Program-made: the position numbers and the translations under genes
In this document: piece after piece, positions 44,332-53,239 of the stretch
Numbering within the stretch: position 1 is the first letter of the stretch
Layout of the letters: each line of letters opens with the position of its first letter
The notes under the pieces: model-generated
Told to the model about the DNA's origin: nothing
Database searches by the model: none
Seen by the model: only the letters and a program-made list of their open reading frames with translations
Assembly (NCBI RefSeq): GCF_002387895.1
Contig: NZ_DGLI01000044.1
Location: forward strand, 245,940 to 309,939
Source of the DNA: Clostridium sp. UBA4548
GTDB lineage: Bacteria; Bacillota; Clostridia; Clostridiales; Clostridiaceae
Length of the DNA: 64,000 nt
Reading direction: 5' to 3'

Positions 44332-45192
44332 TTAATGTATAAGATTTTTTATATCCTGAGAACTAAAAGAGTATTTCTTACCACAAACATTGCATACAAT
44401 CTCCATGGACTTTTTATTTTGAAATGCGTCTTCCAGCTCATCTTTACTAAGGGAGTATAGCATAGGGTAAAAAACTTCTTTCGAGCATCCGCAAAGAAAT
44501 TGAACTGGATATTTCTCAACTATTTCAATATCATTAAATAATAAGTAAGGTATATGTTTTAAACTCTCATTGTCTCCTAAGTTTGACAAAATTGAGTGAT
44601 TTTCAAAAATAGTTTCTCTAATGGTATCAATAAGACCAGTAGGTGCACCAGGAAGCAATTGAGCCATTATACCTCTACATAATACAACTTCATTATTATT
44701 ATAAACTATATTTATTGAAAAAAATGAATCAGTTTGTTCACTTTGTTTGAAATAATAGGAAAAGTCATCAACAATATTTCCATAGGGCATATCTGTTATG
44801 CCAGTAAAAATACTATGCATTCCTAAATCCTTCAATACTTGGATGCAGCCTTTATGTCCTATTACTTCTTTAATGGATAAACCCTCTATATTATCTATTG
44901 GTACATTTAATAATTCATCACTTATATATCCTCGGATATTTCCCATGGAATCAGCGTCTGCAAAAATTTTATGCTTTCTATTGCTTGCACTAACCTTTAT
45001 ACTAACTCTTTGATTCCCTTTTAGGGTTGCAGATATTAAAGTTGCAATTGATACAGTTTTTCCTAGTGCATCTTTTAAAGTCTTGCCAATATTTTTATGA
45101 TTACAGATTTCCTTTATCATATCTGTACCATCCAAGAAGAAAATTCTAACTTGCTTGTTATAGGCTAAGGTTTTTAATATATAATTGTTCAT
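44332..45192 (-). CDS. hslO: Hsp33-family redox chaperone
   Basis: This 286-residue protein has the Hsp33 layout. The N-terminal core includes GKTVSIATLISATLKGNQRV and IFADADSMGNIRGYI. The family box is QLLPGAPTGLIDTIRE. A C-terminal zinc redox switch has CGCS (Cys at about 236 and 238) and CNVCGKKYSF (about 267 and 270), the CxC/CxxC pattern that senses oxidation. Hsp33 prevents aggregation of unfolding proteins during oxidative stress. It lies 17 bases upstream of a MerR/TipAS gene on the same strand, an unusual pairing. ATG follows AAAGGACTG. Confidence 0.88.
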   Translation of the reverse strand: MNNYILKTLAYNKQVRIFFLDGTDMIKEICNHKNIGKTLKDALGKTVSIATLISATLKGNQRVSIKVSASNRKHKIFADADSMGNIRGYISDELLNVPIDNIEGLSIKEVIGHKGCIQVLKDLGMHSIFTGITDMPYGNIVDDFSYYFKQSEQTDSFFSINIVYNNNEVVLCRGIMAQLLPGAPTGLIDTIRETIFENHSILSNLGDNESLKHIPYLLFNDIEIVEKYPVQFLCGCSKEVFYPMLYSLSKDELEDAFQNKKSMEIVCNVCGKKYSFSSQDIKNLIH

Positions 45193-45270
45193 TTTATTTC
45201 AGTCCTTTCTTAGTTTTTTTAGTTTTCTCACAATTTTTCTATTGAAAAGTTTCTAAGTTACTTCTTCATA

Positions 45271-45376
45271 TATAGAGAACCAAAGTTAATACTTAAACTA
45301 CACATAAGTCCTTCCCTAGCTCCCTTAAAGGTATATGACCATGAATAATCTTAAAATTGCATGATGGAATCCATAT
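45271..45376 (+). repeat. dispersed palindromic repeat, copy D (106 bp)
   Basis: It starts TATAGAGAACCAAAGTTAA and ends GATGGAATCCATAT. The internal block follows copies A-C with about 20% change, and the second GGTTCC arm is altered to AGCTCC, weakening the hairpin. It lies upstream of the Hsp33 gene. Two copies of ACGTAAGGT follow near 45379 and 45421. Confidence 0.6.
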
Positions 45377-45701
45377 CTTACGTAAGGTTATATAAGGTAG
45401 TAAATAAATCTTACAACCTAACGTAAGGTGAGGTGCAAGAGTTATTTTTTATTTAACCCTTTTATTCAACCGTGGTGCATCTCCAATAAAAAAGCTCCTA
45501 AACCTTTAAGTTTTAGGGGACATAAATCATCTTTCATTATAAGTTTGAGCTATTTAACTTCAAATAAATTTGCAGAAGATAAGTTGTGGCCTGCAAATTT
45601 TACGTATTTCTGTGATAAAATAACTTTTCTTCATTTTCAATATGCTTCTTTTAATTTTTATTTATTATTAAAAATTAAAAAACTAAGGAGATGTTTAATT
45701 A

Positions 45702-45782
45702 TGTCATTACAACTTATTCCTTTCATTTTAATGAATGGAAGGGCAAAAGAAGCATGTTCTTATGGTTTTAATAAAACCTAGG
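45702..45782 (+). pseudogene. truncated VOC/glyoxalase-family gene start
   Basis: ATG at 45702, behind AAGGAG, encodes MSLQLIPFILMNGRAKEA, the typical opening of PhnB-like VOC proteins, but after 26 codons it stops with CSYGFNKT. No continuation of the domain is found in the next 100 bases. From 45428 to 45700 there is only a non-homologous reading frame. Confidence 0.6.
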
Positions 45783-45887
45783 AACCTATTTATTTGAAAA
45801 TTAATATATTAAACCAAATGAATAAAATAGGGTGATAAAATATTATGAATCACAGATACTTAAATTGTTCAACTAAAAGAGAGAGAA

Positions 45888-47219
45888 GTTGCCGATTCCA
45901 CTGTAAATCCCCTATACGGAGAAGAGTTTTAAAATTATTACTTTAATCCAGACTATGAAGCGCATTTTATAGAATATGTAGGCGATATAAGAGCGGCATT
46001 GGCTAATATTGGCTATGCCAAGGTTTATGTAACGAAGAAGTTTTTTGCAACACTTCTTGTACGAAAAGGTATGTTAGGAGCCTTACTAGAAAATATTCCT
46101 GACATTATTAATATTGAAAGAAATCATGCCCTATGGAACTGAATATAACAAGGATAAGATAAAAGATATATAGACAGTATTACAAATAAAGCAAACTTTT
46201 CAATAGTTACGGAAACTAGAAATCAAGGGATGGGGTATACTCATGCCAGTGGATTAATTAGAGCTTCGGGACAAACTGAAGAAATTTTTATAAATGTTGG
46301 GGCTGGTCAAAGAGCTTTAAGTGTGGAAGTTTATACTAAAAGGCCAGATATTATTACAATAGGAGTAACTTCACCTTTAGGAAATGCTATAACTGGGATT
46401 CCTGTACCTCTAGGTAACAAAACTAACGAATATATAACTATGGAGGAAAATGGATTAATCATTGATTATTTAGCTAGAGAAAATGTTACTGGCACTATGA
46501 GTGTAAATATGATAATTAGAAACACTACTGAAGGAATTTGGAAAATAAGTTTGTTTGGGGAGTTGGTGGTCAGTGGAATGTATGATTTATGGATACCTCA
46601 TTCCCAGCTATTAATAGGGATCACTAGATTTTTAACCCCTAGTCCCTATACAACTATATTAACTCCTTCCTCCTCAACTAATATAATTGTTACAGCCAAT
46701 CATAATCAGCTAAATAGTAGTATTATAGAAAGTTCAGGCAAAAGATTTCCTAGAGTTGGGGTAATAAAACCCTCCTTCACCACTGGAGGAATGCATTTCC
46801 TCACTGCGGGGCTAAATAACTCCTTAGTTATAGGTAGTGTCGGTGCAATGCCTGGTGCCATATTAGCTGGTGCTGTAGCCTTAATATATCAGTGGGGGGT
46901 TGTTGAGAACAAATATTCAATGCTGGACCCACCAGTAGTAAAAAATTTTCTTATAGTTGCAACAGATAAAGATCCCAATATAATGTATCCAAATCGTGAG
47001 TGGGGCTATGGAAGATTAAATATTAATAAATTATATGAAGTTATGCTTGCTACCAGTAATGCTGCCAATAACAATAGTACTTCTAATGCTAATTTTACCA
47101 TTAATAGCAATGTCGGCAATACTAGTGGTGCTATGAATACTAATACCACTAGCATTGCTAGTAGCGCTACTGAGAGCTGCATTAAGGGTGAATCTAAAAA
47201 CTATTTGTATATAAATATT
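45888..47219 (+). pseudogene. gutted Csp-type subtilisin (S8) germination protease
   Basis: The homology is collinear but broken. NPLYGEEF, stop, NYYFNPDYEAHFIEYVGDIR and FFATLLVRKGMLGALLENIP form the Csp pro-region. Next come MPYGTEYNKDK, in another frame, and two stops. From about 46160 an open frame gives GYTHASGLIRASGQTEEIFI, VGVIKPSFTTGG, and AMPGAILAGAVALIYQWG with YPNREWGYGRLNI. The Asp and His catalytic segments are deleted and the GTS(S/A) serine box reads GSVGAMPG. A Ser/Asn/Thr-rich tail (47050-47190) follows, then the frame runs antisense into the duplicated segment. Csp proteases process cortex-lytic enzymes in spore germination; this copy cannot. Confidence 0.8.
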
Positions 47220-47544
47220 CCTTTTGAAATATACAAGGCTTTTATTCTATTCCTAAGGAGTGTGTGCTTAGAAGTACCTTCTGGAAACTTAGGCTGTATT
47301 TTTTCACTTTCATTTATGGCTGAAGCTATAGCTTCTAAGGCTTCTTTCAATTCTTCTTTGTTATATTTTTCCATACTTTTCACCTCAAATTGTAGTTTAT
47401 AACACTATTTTTTGTTAAGCACTCTTCATTAGTTATATTTGGATTTTTCTCTCTTTTCTTACTTCCTCTAGGTTATTTGGTTACATAAATTATTTTTTCA
47501 TTATAACATAGAAGTAAAACTCTGGTGCCACAGTGGAGAGTTTT
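47220..47544 (-). repeat. 325-bp duplicated segment, truncated-gene copy
   Basis: It matches 42354-42678. The minus-strand frame from ATG 47374 reads MEKYNKEELKEALEAIASAI and on to KALYISK, then is cut after about 50 codons and runs into IFIYK at the junction with the protease relic. The upstream part keeps the TGAGGTG site and a leader hairpin (47516-47544). It is a broken gene copy. Confidence 0.8.
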
Positions 47545-47631
47545 AATAAATCAAAGGAAACCCTAAGGTCAAACCACAGGTTTCATCTCGTAATATAAAC
47601 AATAAAAACATATAACCTAATCCAAGTTTAG

Positions 47632-47677
47632 AAAAACACCACTTCTATAAAATATATATTAAAGAAGTAGTGTTTTT
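47632..47677 (-). terminator. terminator of the P-type ATPase gene
   Basis: AAAAACACCACTTCT (47632-47646) pairs with AGAAGTAGTGTTTTT (47663-47677), one mismatch. T-runs lie on both sides, eight bases beyond the ATPase stop. Confidence 0.8.
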
Positions 47678-47684
47678 TATTTTT

Positions 47685-50297
47685 CTATTCTCTATTATAC
47701 TTAACAAATATCAACTTATAAATTTGTACCAATATCAGCGGCATAAAGGATAAGCCATAAACCATTGAATATTGATTGAAGTTAAGGGCAGTTACTTCAA
47801 AGATTCCCATTATAGGCTCAAAGGTTAATACTGCTTTTAGAAGCAGATAGCCTATTATTACGGCAAACCACAGATATTTGTTAGAAAAGATACCTATTTT
47901 AAATATGGATTCCTTTGACCTTGAGTTGAATCCATGAAGAAGTCTTGATAAACATAAGGTTGCAAAGGCCATGGTGCTTGCAACTGTTACATTTCCACTT
48001 GATAGCCCAAAGTGGAAAGCAATCATGGTGCCTAAGGCAACTAATAGTCCTTCTAAAATAACCTCTACAGTAAAGGCTCCATCTAGTATTGGCTCATTTA
48101 TTCCTCTTGGTTTTTCTTTCATTATATTTTTACTGTGAGGTTCAAGTCCAATGGCAATGGCTGGTAAGCTATCTGTAACTAAGTTTATAAATAGCAGGTG
48201 TACTGGAGCAAAAGGTACAGGTAATGCTAGTATTGAGGCATAGACTACGGATAAAATTCCTGCTGTATTTCCTGATAATAAAAACTTTATGGCATTTCTA
48301 ATATTAGCATAGATGCTTCTTCCGTTAGAAATAGATTTTACAATTGTAGAAAAGTTATCATCAGTTAATACCATTGAAGCTGCATCCTTAGCCACCTCTG
48401 TACCTGTAATTCCCATGGCAATTCCAATGTCTGCTTGTTTTAGTGCTGGAGCATCATTTACTCCATCTCCAGTCATGGCAACCACATTACCTTTTTCCTG
48501 CCACGCTCTTACAATTCTTATTTTATGTTCTGGGGAAACCCTAGCATAAACTGAGATGTTTTCCACTGTATTTTTTAATTCTTCATCACTAAGACTTTCT
48601 AGTTCGTAACCTTCCATAGCTTCTGATTCATTTTTTAAGATTCCTATTTCCTTGGCAATAGCTGCAGCTGTGATTTTGTGGTCACCAGTTATCATTACAG
48701 GTTTTATTCCAGCATTTATACAATCCTCCACTGCCTTTGCAGATTCAACTCTTGGTGGATCAATCATGGCAATAAGACCAACAAAGGTAAGGTCATGTTC
48801 ATCTTCAAGAGTTAACTCTATATTCTCATCCACTTCCTTAAAAGCAAAAGCCAAAACCCTTAGTCCATTTCTGGAGAAATCCCAGTTGGTGTTTTCAATG
48901 TCTTTTTTTATTTCTTCTGTGATTGGTGCAACTCCCTGTGAGGTTTCTATATTTATAGTTCTAGCTAAAAGCACGTCCAAAGCACCTTTAGTTATCATGA
49001 TAGTTTTTCCCTGAATTTTATGCACTGTACTCATAAGCTTTCTGTCTGAATCGAAAGGAAGCTCTTTAAGCCTTCCAATTTCTTTTCTTATATGCAGCTC
49101 ATCTAAATCATAAATTTCCCCTAAGTTTACTAGAGCAATTTCTGTTGGATCACCAATTTCCCTATCTTCTACCGTTACAGCATCATTACATAATAAAGAC
49201 ATTAATACAAGCTGTTTCTCTATTTCTCTATCATGGTCTAGTTCATCATGGTCAACGATTTTACCATCCACAAATACCTTTTGAACAGTCATTTTATTTT
49301 GAGTAAGAGTTCCTGTTTTATCTGAACAGATTACAGATATACTTCCAAGACTCTCTACTGCATGAAGCTTTCTTACAATGGCATTTTCCTTTGCCATCTT
49401 TTGAGTACCTAGCGCAAGAACTACTGTCACTATTGAGCTCAAAGCTTCTGGTATTGCTGCCACTGCAAGGGATACAGCAAACATAAAGGCATCAATAATT
49501 AGCTCTCCTCTAAAGATACTTAAAGCAAATATCACTGCTGAGATAGCAAGTATAATAAGAGCAAGCTTCTTTCCAAAGTTATCAAGTCCAACTTGCAGTG
49601 GTGTTTTTCTTTCCTTTGCACTTTCTAAAAGGTTTGCTATCTTACCTATTTCAGTACTCATTCCAATACCAGTAACTAAAATAGTGCCTCTACCATAGGT
49701 GACAAAACCCCCAGAAAATACCATGTTTTTTCTATCACCAATGGCTACATTTTCTCCCTGAATTATATCAGTTATCTTATTAACTCCTTCTGATTCTCCT
49801 GTAAGAGAGCTTTCATTAACTTGAAGGCTGAAGCTTTCAATAATTCTTCCATCTGCACTAATATAATCCCCTGCATCTAGGTACATGATGTCTCCTACCA
49901 ATATTTCCCTAGATGGAATTTCAAGTTTTTCTCCATTTCTTAAAACTTTAGCATTTGGAGAGGATAATGCTTTAAGACTACTTAGAGATTGTTCAGCCTT
50001 CATATGCTGTACCGTTCCTAAAATTGCATTAATTATAACCACCACTAAAATTACTGCTGTACTTTCAAACTTGCCAAGAAAAGCTGAGATTACTGCTGCA
50101 GCTATTAGGATTATTACTAGAAAATCTTTAAATTGCTCTAAAAATACCTCTAGTGCAGTTTTCTTTTTTCCTTCAGTTAACTCATTATAGCCATACTGTT
50201 CTCTTCTTTTATTTACTTCTTCCTTACTTAGTCCCAGTGAGGTTACTCCCACAGTTTTCAGGACCTGATCTATGGTTTTGTTATAGAAATTTTCCAT
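47685..50297 (-). CDS. P-type cation-exporting ATPase (PMCA/SERCA-like; Ca2+ or Mn2+)
   Basis: This 870-residue P2-type pump has an N-terminal actuator segment with LTGES (165-169) and the helix-4 ion site AAIPEALSSIVTVVLALGT (281-299). The phosphorylated Asp326 is in SDKTGTLTQNKM, KGALDVLLA marks the nucleotide site, and TGDGVNDAPALKQADIG is the hinge. Ten helices are predicted. The IPEAL motif and N-terminus fit the calcium-type bacterial group. A yybP-ykoY manganese riboswitch with terminator precedes it, as for Mn2+-induced pumps in lactic bacteria and pneumococci, so Mn2+ detoxification or Ca2+ efflux under Mn2+ excess is likely. ATG follows GAAAGGAAGC. Confidence 0.92.
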   Translation of the reverse strand: MENFYNKTIDQVLKTVGVTSLGLSKEEVNKRREQYGYNELTEGKKKTALEVFLEQFKDFLVIILIAAAVISAFLGKFESTAVILVVVIINAILGTVQHMKAEQSLSSLKALSSPNAKVLRNGEKLEIPSREILVGDIMYLDAGDYISADGRIIESFSLQVNESSLTGESEGVNKITDIIQGENVAIGDRKNMVFSGGFVTYGRGTILVTGIGMSTEIGKIANLLESAKERKTPLQVGLDNFGKKLALIILAISAVIFALSIFRGELIIDAFMFAVSLAVAAIPEALSSIVTVVLALGTQKMAKENAIVRKLHAVESLGSISVICSDKTGTLTQNKMTVQKVFVDGKIVDHDELDHDREIEKQLVLMSLLCNDAVTVEDREIGDPTEIALVNLGEIYDLDELHIRKEIGRLKELPFDSDRKLMSTVHKIQGKTIMITKGALDVLLARTINIETSQGVAPITEEIKKDIENTNWDFSRNGLRVLAFAFKEVDENIELTLEDEHDLTFVGLIAMIDPPRVESAKAVEDCINAGIKPVMITGDHKITAAAIAKEIGILKNESEAMEGYELESLSDEELKNTVENISVYARVSPEHKIRIVRAWQEKGNVVAMTGDGVNDAPALKQADIGIAMGITGTEVAKDAASMVLTDDNFSTIVKSISNGRSIYANIRNAIKFLLSGNTAGILSVVYASILALPVPFAPVHLLFINLVTDSLPAIAIGLEPHSKNIMKEKPRGINEPILDGAFTVEVILEGLLVALGTMIAFHFGLSSGNVTVASTMAFATLCLSRLLHGFNSRSKESIFKIGIFSNKYLWFAVIIGYLLLKAVLTFEPIMGIFEVTALNFNQYSMVYGLSFMPLILVQIYKLIFVKYNRE

Positions 50298-50574
50298 ATT
50301 TTAATTGCTTCCTTTCGTAATAAATATCTTAACTAAATCTACTCTTTTTAAACACATAATTACTGTTTTATTTTGCTTTGCATTTAAGTTTTATATTCTT
50401 CAACTTAGATTGCATATATAGTGAATTGCTCTAAAAAAATATGAATTATTCTTAATAATCCCCTCCTTTAAAGAATTAACAAGTTGGTTTTGAGCTAGCT
50501 CATTATGAAAGTTCAATTTAACAAGCTCACCTTGAACAAGTTACTTTTTCAAGCTATTTAAAGAAAAATAAAAA

Positions 50575-50609
50575 GACCCCACAGCTAGAATAAATCTAGC
50601 TGTAGAGTC
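50575..50609 (-). terminator. riboswitch expression-platform terminator
   Basis: On the minus strand GACTCTACAGCTAGA, a 5-base loop, then TCTAGCTGTGGGGTC and TTTTTATTTTTCTTT. The first arm contains CTCTAC, which alternatively closes the riboswitch P1 stem, so ligand binding and termination exclude each other. It lies about 280 bases before the ATPase ATG. Confidence 0.85.
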
Positions 50610-50783
50610 TTACAAAACTATAGTAGTTATCAAAGCCGGGATTTTCTCCGAAGTGACGACTTTGATTTCTGCTAATTTAATCAACAGGTTTATTAATATA
50701 AATTGATTATCAACAAGGTCCTTGTGAACAAGTTGATTTCAATAATCTCCTATTGTTAATTAACAGATAGTTACTCCCTCTAC
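50602..50783 (-). promoter_or_regulatory. yybP-ykoY (manganese) riboswitch aptamer
   Basis: Read on the minus strand, GTAGAG then GGGAGTAAC forms the 5' side, pairing GTAGAG (50783-50778) with CTCTAC (50607-50602). The conserved blocks are AGTCGTCACTTCGGAG (about 50661-50646) and CCCGGCTTTGAT (50640-50629), followed by AACTACTATAG. These match the yybP-ykoY class consensus as I recall it (GGGAGUA, UCGUCA, CCGGCUUUG). The class binds Mn2+ and turns genes on by blocking the terminator. The P-type pump downstream is a known kind of target. Confidence 0.82.
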
Positions 50784-51021
50784 AAAAGTTATTAAATTTA
50801 TATTAAATATAATATGAAGTTTCAATTATTCTGTGAAAGTTGTTCTAGAAAGTCATGGTGAAAACACTCTATAGAAATCTTCCACCAAGTCCTTCTAAGT
50901 AAGTTTTACTTCCTAATATCTAAAACTTCTTGTACATCTATATTATTTTATTTTTATGTTAATGTCAATTAACTTAACAAGAACTTAAACAAGATTTAAA
51001 ATAATACTAAAGATGACACCC

Positions 51022-52752
51022 CTAATGTAAATACTTATTTAGAAGGTCAGCAATTAATTTATTTATGCCATTTATGTCTGGACTTTCAACCTTCTCATCC
51101 TTAATACCATACTTTCTTTTTAACTTAATAATTCTTTCCACACTTTCATTTATTCTTTGCTGCGAGATTTCTCCTTTTTCAATAGCGGATTTTAAAGCAG
51201 ATTGAATTTTATCAACATTATCATAGCCATGGCCTACTAAGATAATGTCGCTACCTGCCTTTACTGATTCTACTGCTGCTTTGCCAATATCAAAATGTTC
51301 TACAATAGCCCCCATTGTCATGTCGTCCGTTATGATTACCCCAGTAAAACCAAGTTGTCTTCTAAGAACATCCGTCATAACCACCTTTGACATGGATGCT
51401 GGATTATTTTTATCTAATTCAGGTATTAATATATGGGCTACCATGACAACCTCTGCTCCCTCATCAATGGCACGCTTAAATGGGATTAACTCTAGTTTCA
51501 TAAGTTCCTTAAGGGTTTTATTTACAATTGGCAGTTCAAGGTGAGAGTCCACTGCTGTATCTCCATGGCCTGGAAAATGCTTAATTGTTGGAATAACCTT
51601 TTGAGACTGTATCCCCTTCATGGTTTCAATGCCAAGTTTACTTACTATTTCTAGGTTGTTTCCAAAGGATCTGTCACCAATCACAGGGTTATTGGGATTG
51701 CTGTTAATATCAAGAACAGGTGCAAAATCCAGATTTAAGCCAAATTCTTTTAATTCATAGCCTAAAAGTCTTCCAATTTTATAAGAAAATTCAGGGTTAT
51801 TTACCTCTCCAATCTGTTTGTTTGGTGGAAAATTAGTTAGTGCCCCAGGTAATCTTATGACACGTCCACCCTCTTGGTCAACACCTAGAAATAGGGGTGT
51901 ATTAGAACTATTTTCAGCTTTTATTTGATTCACAAGTTCAACAGTTTGTGTAGGGTTTTCAAAGTTATTCTTATAAAAAATAATTCCTCCAACATGTAAT
52001 TGGTTTATTAATTTTTGTGCTCCAGTATCCATTGTAGTTCCAGAGACCCCAGCAAAGATCATTTGCCCAATTTTTTCTTCCAAGTCCATTTTAGAAACCT
52101 CCTCAGAAATAGATTGATTTCCTTGTTCATTAGATTTTTCATCAATCTGTGCGTAGAGTGAACTATGGTCTACCTTTGGGTTTGGTTCTTTATCTGTAGG
52201 TCTTGGCAAAACCCATAATAAATCAGTGGAAGTAGTTATATGATAGACAAGTATGATTTGATCATAGGTTGAATCCTTATAATATCTAAGATCATTAGGT
52301 TCTCCACCAATTTTCTTGATTTCCTTTAAAGAAATGGCTTGTAGTTCAGGATTATAATTTCTTATATCATTAACAATGTCATGAGTATAACCAAGAGTGA
52401 CATGACGATTTTCATACTCTTCATATCTACCTTCAGCTGTTTCTGAAATATGATTTGATTTTCCCCACTGTTCATTAACTTCCTTCCACTGTGTTTTCCC
52501 AGAAACAAAAGAAATATTAGGAACTTTACCTTCCTTAGCTAAGGAAAATGTTTTCTTCACTAATTCCTCAAGTTTTGAAATCTCATCCTTATCCACATCT
52601 AATGGGTTCCCACTGTTGTGGTCAGTTATATTTGGCTCTTCTTTAACTGAACTCTTTTCTTTTAAAACTCTAATACCAATCACCAAGGCTAAAATCAGGA
52701 GTAGAACTGTAAAAATAAATAGCTTAAGCCGAGAAGTCCTTTGTTTATTCAT
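51022..52752 (-). CDS. DUF4309 + GH3 beta-N-acetylhexosaminidase (NagZ-like), membrane-anchored
   Basis: This is a 576-residue fusion. Residues 10-30 form an uncleaved signal anchor (LFIFTVLLLILALVIGIRVL). About 45-195 form a DUF4309 (YjgB-like) domain with VNEQWGKSNHISETAEGRYE, HVTLGYTHDIVNDIR and WVLPRPTDKEPNPKVDHSSL. About 215-576 form the GH3 domain: GVDQEGGRVIRLPG, FAPVLDIN, KHFPGHGDTAVDSHLELP with the NagZ-type His, and IITDDMTMGAI with the nucleophile Asp. GH3 NagZ enzymes release GlcNAc from muropeptides; being external, this one probably trims peptidoglycan fragments outside. ATG 52752 fits AAGGGG. Confidence 0.88.
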   Translation of the reverse strand: MNKQRTSRLKLFIFTVLLLILALVIGIRVLKEKSSVKEEPNITDHNSGNPLDVDKDEISKLEELVKKTFSLAKEGKVPNISFVSGKTQWKEVNEQWGKSNHISETAEGRYEEYENRHVTLGYTHDIVNDIRNYNPELQAISLKEIKKIGGEPNDLRYYKDSTYDQIILVYHITTSTDLLWVLPRPTDKEPNPKVDHSSLYAQIDEKSNEQGNQSISEEVSKMDLEEKIGQMIFAGVSGTTMDTGAQKLINQLHVGGIIFYKNNFENPTQTVELVNQIKAENSSNTPLFLGVDQEGGRVIRLPGALTNFPPNKQIGEVNNPEFSYKIGRLLGYELKEFGLNLDFAPVLDINSNPNNPVIGDRSFGNNLEIVSKLGIETMKGIQSQKVIPTIKHFPGHGDTAVDSHLELPIVNKTLKELMKLELIPFKRAIDEGAEVVMVAHILIPELDKNNPASMSKVVMTDVLRRQLGFTGVIITDDMTMGAIVEHFDIGKAAVESVKAGSDIILVGHGYDNVDKIQSALKSAIEKGEISQQRINESVERIIKLKRKYGIKDEKVESPDINGINKLIADLLNKYLH

Positions 52753-52761
52753 TCTCCTCAC

Positions 52762-53150
52762 CCCTTTTTATCATATTATTTTTAGTATTTACAATTTCCT
52801 TAACAAATCTTCAACTATAATTAAAATATGTTTATGGTACTCATGCTTTTTTATTACAAAGATCTCAATTGCCTTTTAAAATGAAGTATTAAATTTATCC
52901 TTCTCTTTCACCCTATGTTCCGTACTCAAGGGTACGGTTATTTATATTACTAAGCATGGGAACTTATAACCTTCTGAAGAATATGCAAGGGTAAATGGTG
53001 GTAGTAATCCTAGTTTTTATATTTTTACCCCAGCGTTGGAATAGAAATTCAAAGGTGTTTGAATCTCTTTATCTCTCCTATTTCAGTAATGAAATATGCT
53101 TTTTTCTTTTGATAATATTCTAAACTCATCCATACCTCTCCAAAGAAAAT
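52762..53150. other. gene-free interval upstream of the GH3 gene
   Basis: No coding region is visible. A short CCGTAC/GTACGG hairpin lies at 52920-52937 followed by TTATTTAT. The remainder is A/T-rich with no recognised regulatory fold. Confidence 0.4.
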
Positions 53151-53185
53151 CCCCTCCATATGTCCCATAAAAACATGTGGAGGGG
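53151..53185 (-). terminator. hairpin terminator of the PadR/ABC cassette
   Basis: CCCCTCCATATGT (53151-53163) pairs with ACATGTGGAGGGG (53173-53185), one mismatch; on the minus strand ATTTTCTTTGG follows. It lies 55 bases beyond the permease stop. Confidence 0.75.
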
Positions 53186-53239
53186 TAAAATTCAGTGAAA
53201 ATATTAACTTTTATATATGAGTGTTGTGAAACCCAGTAC

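Noticed and set aside
45428..45781. A 117-codon plus-strand ORF
   Set aside because: Only its last 26 codons look real (a VOC start with its own ribosome site); the rest has no family and unlikely composition.
47201..47402. The C-terminal 60 residues of the long protease-relic frame as a novel domain
   Set aside because: They are antisense read-through of the duplicated segment matching 42354-42678.
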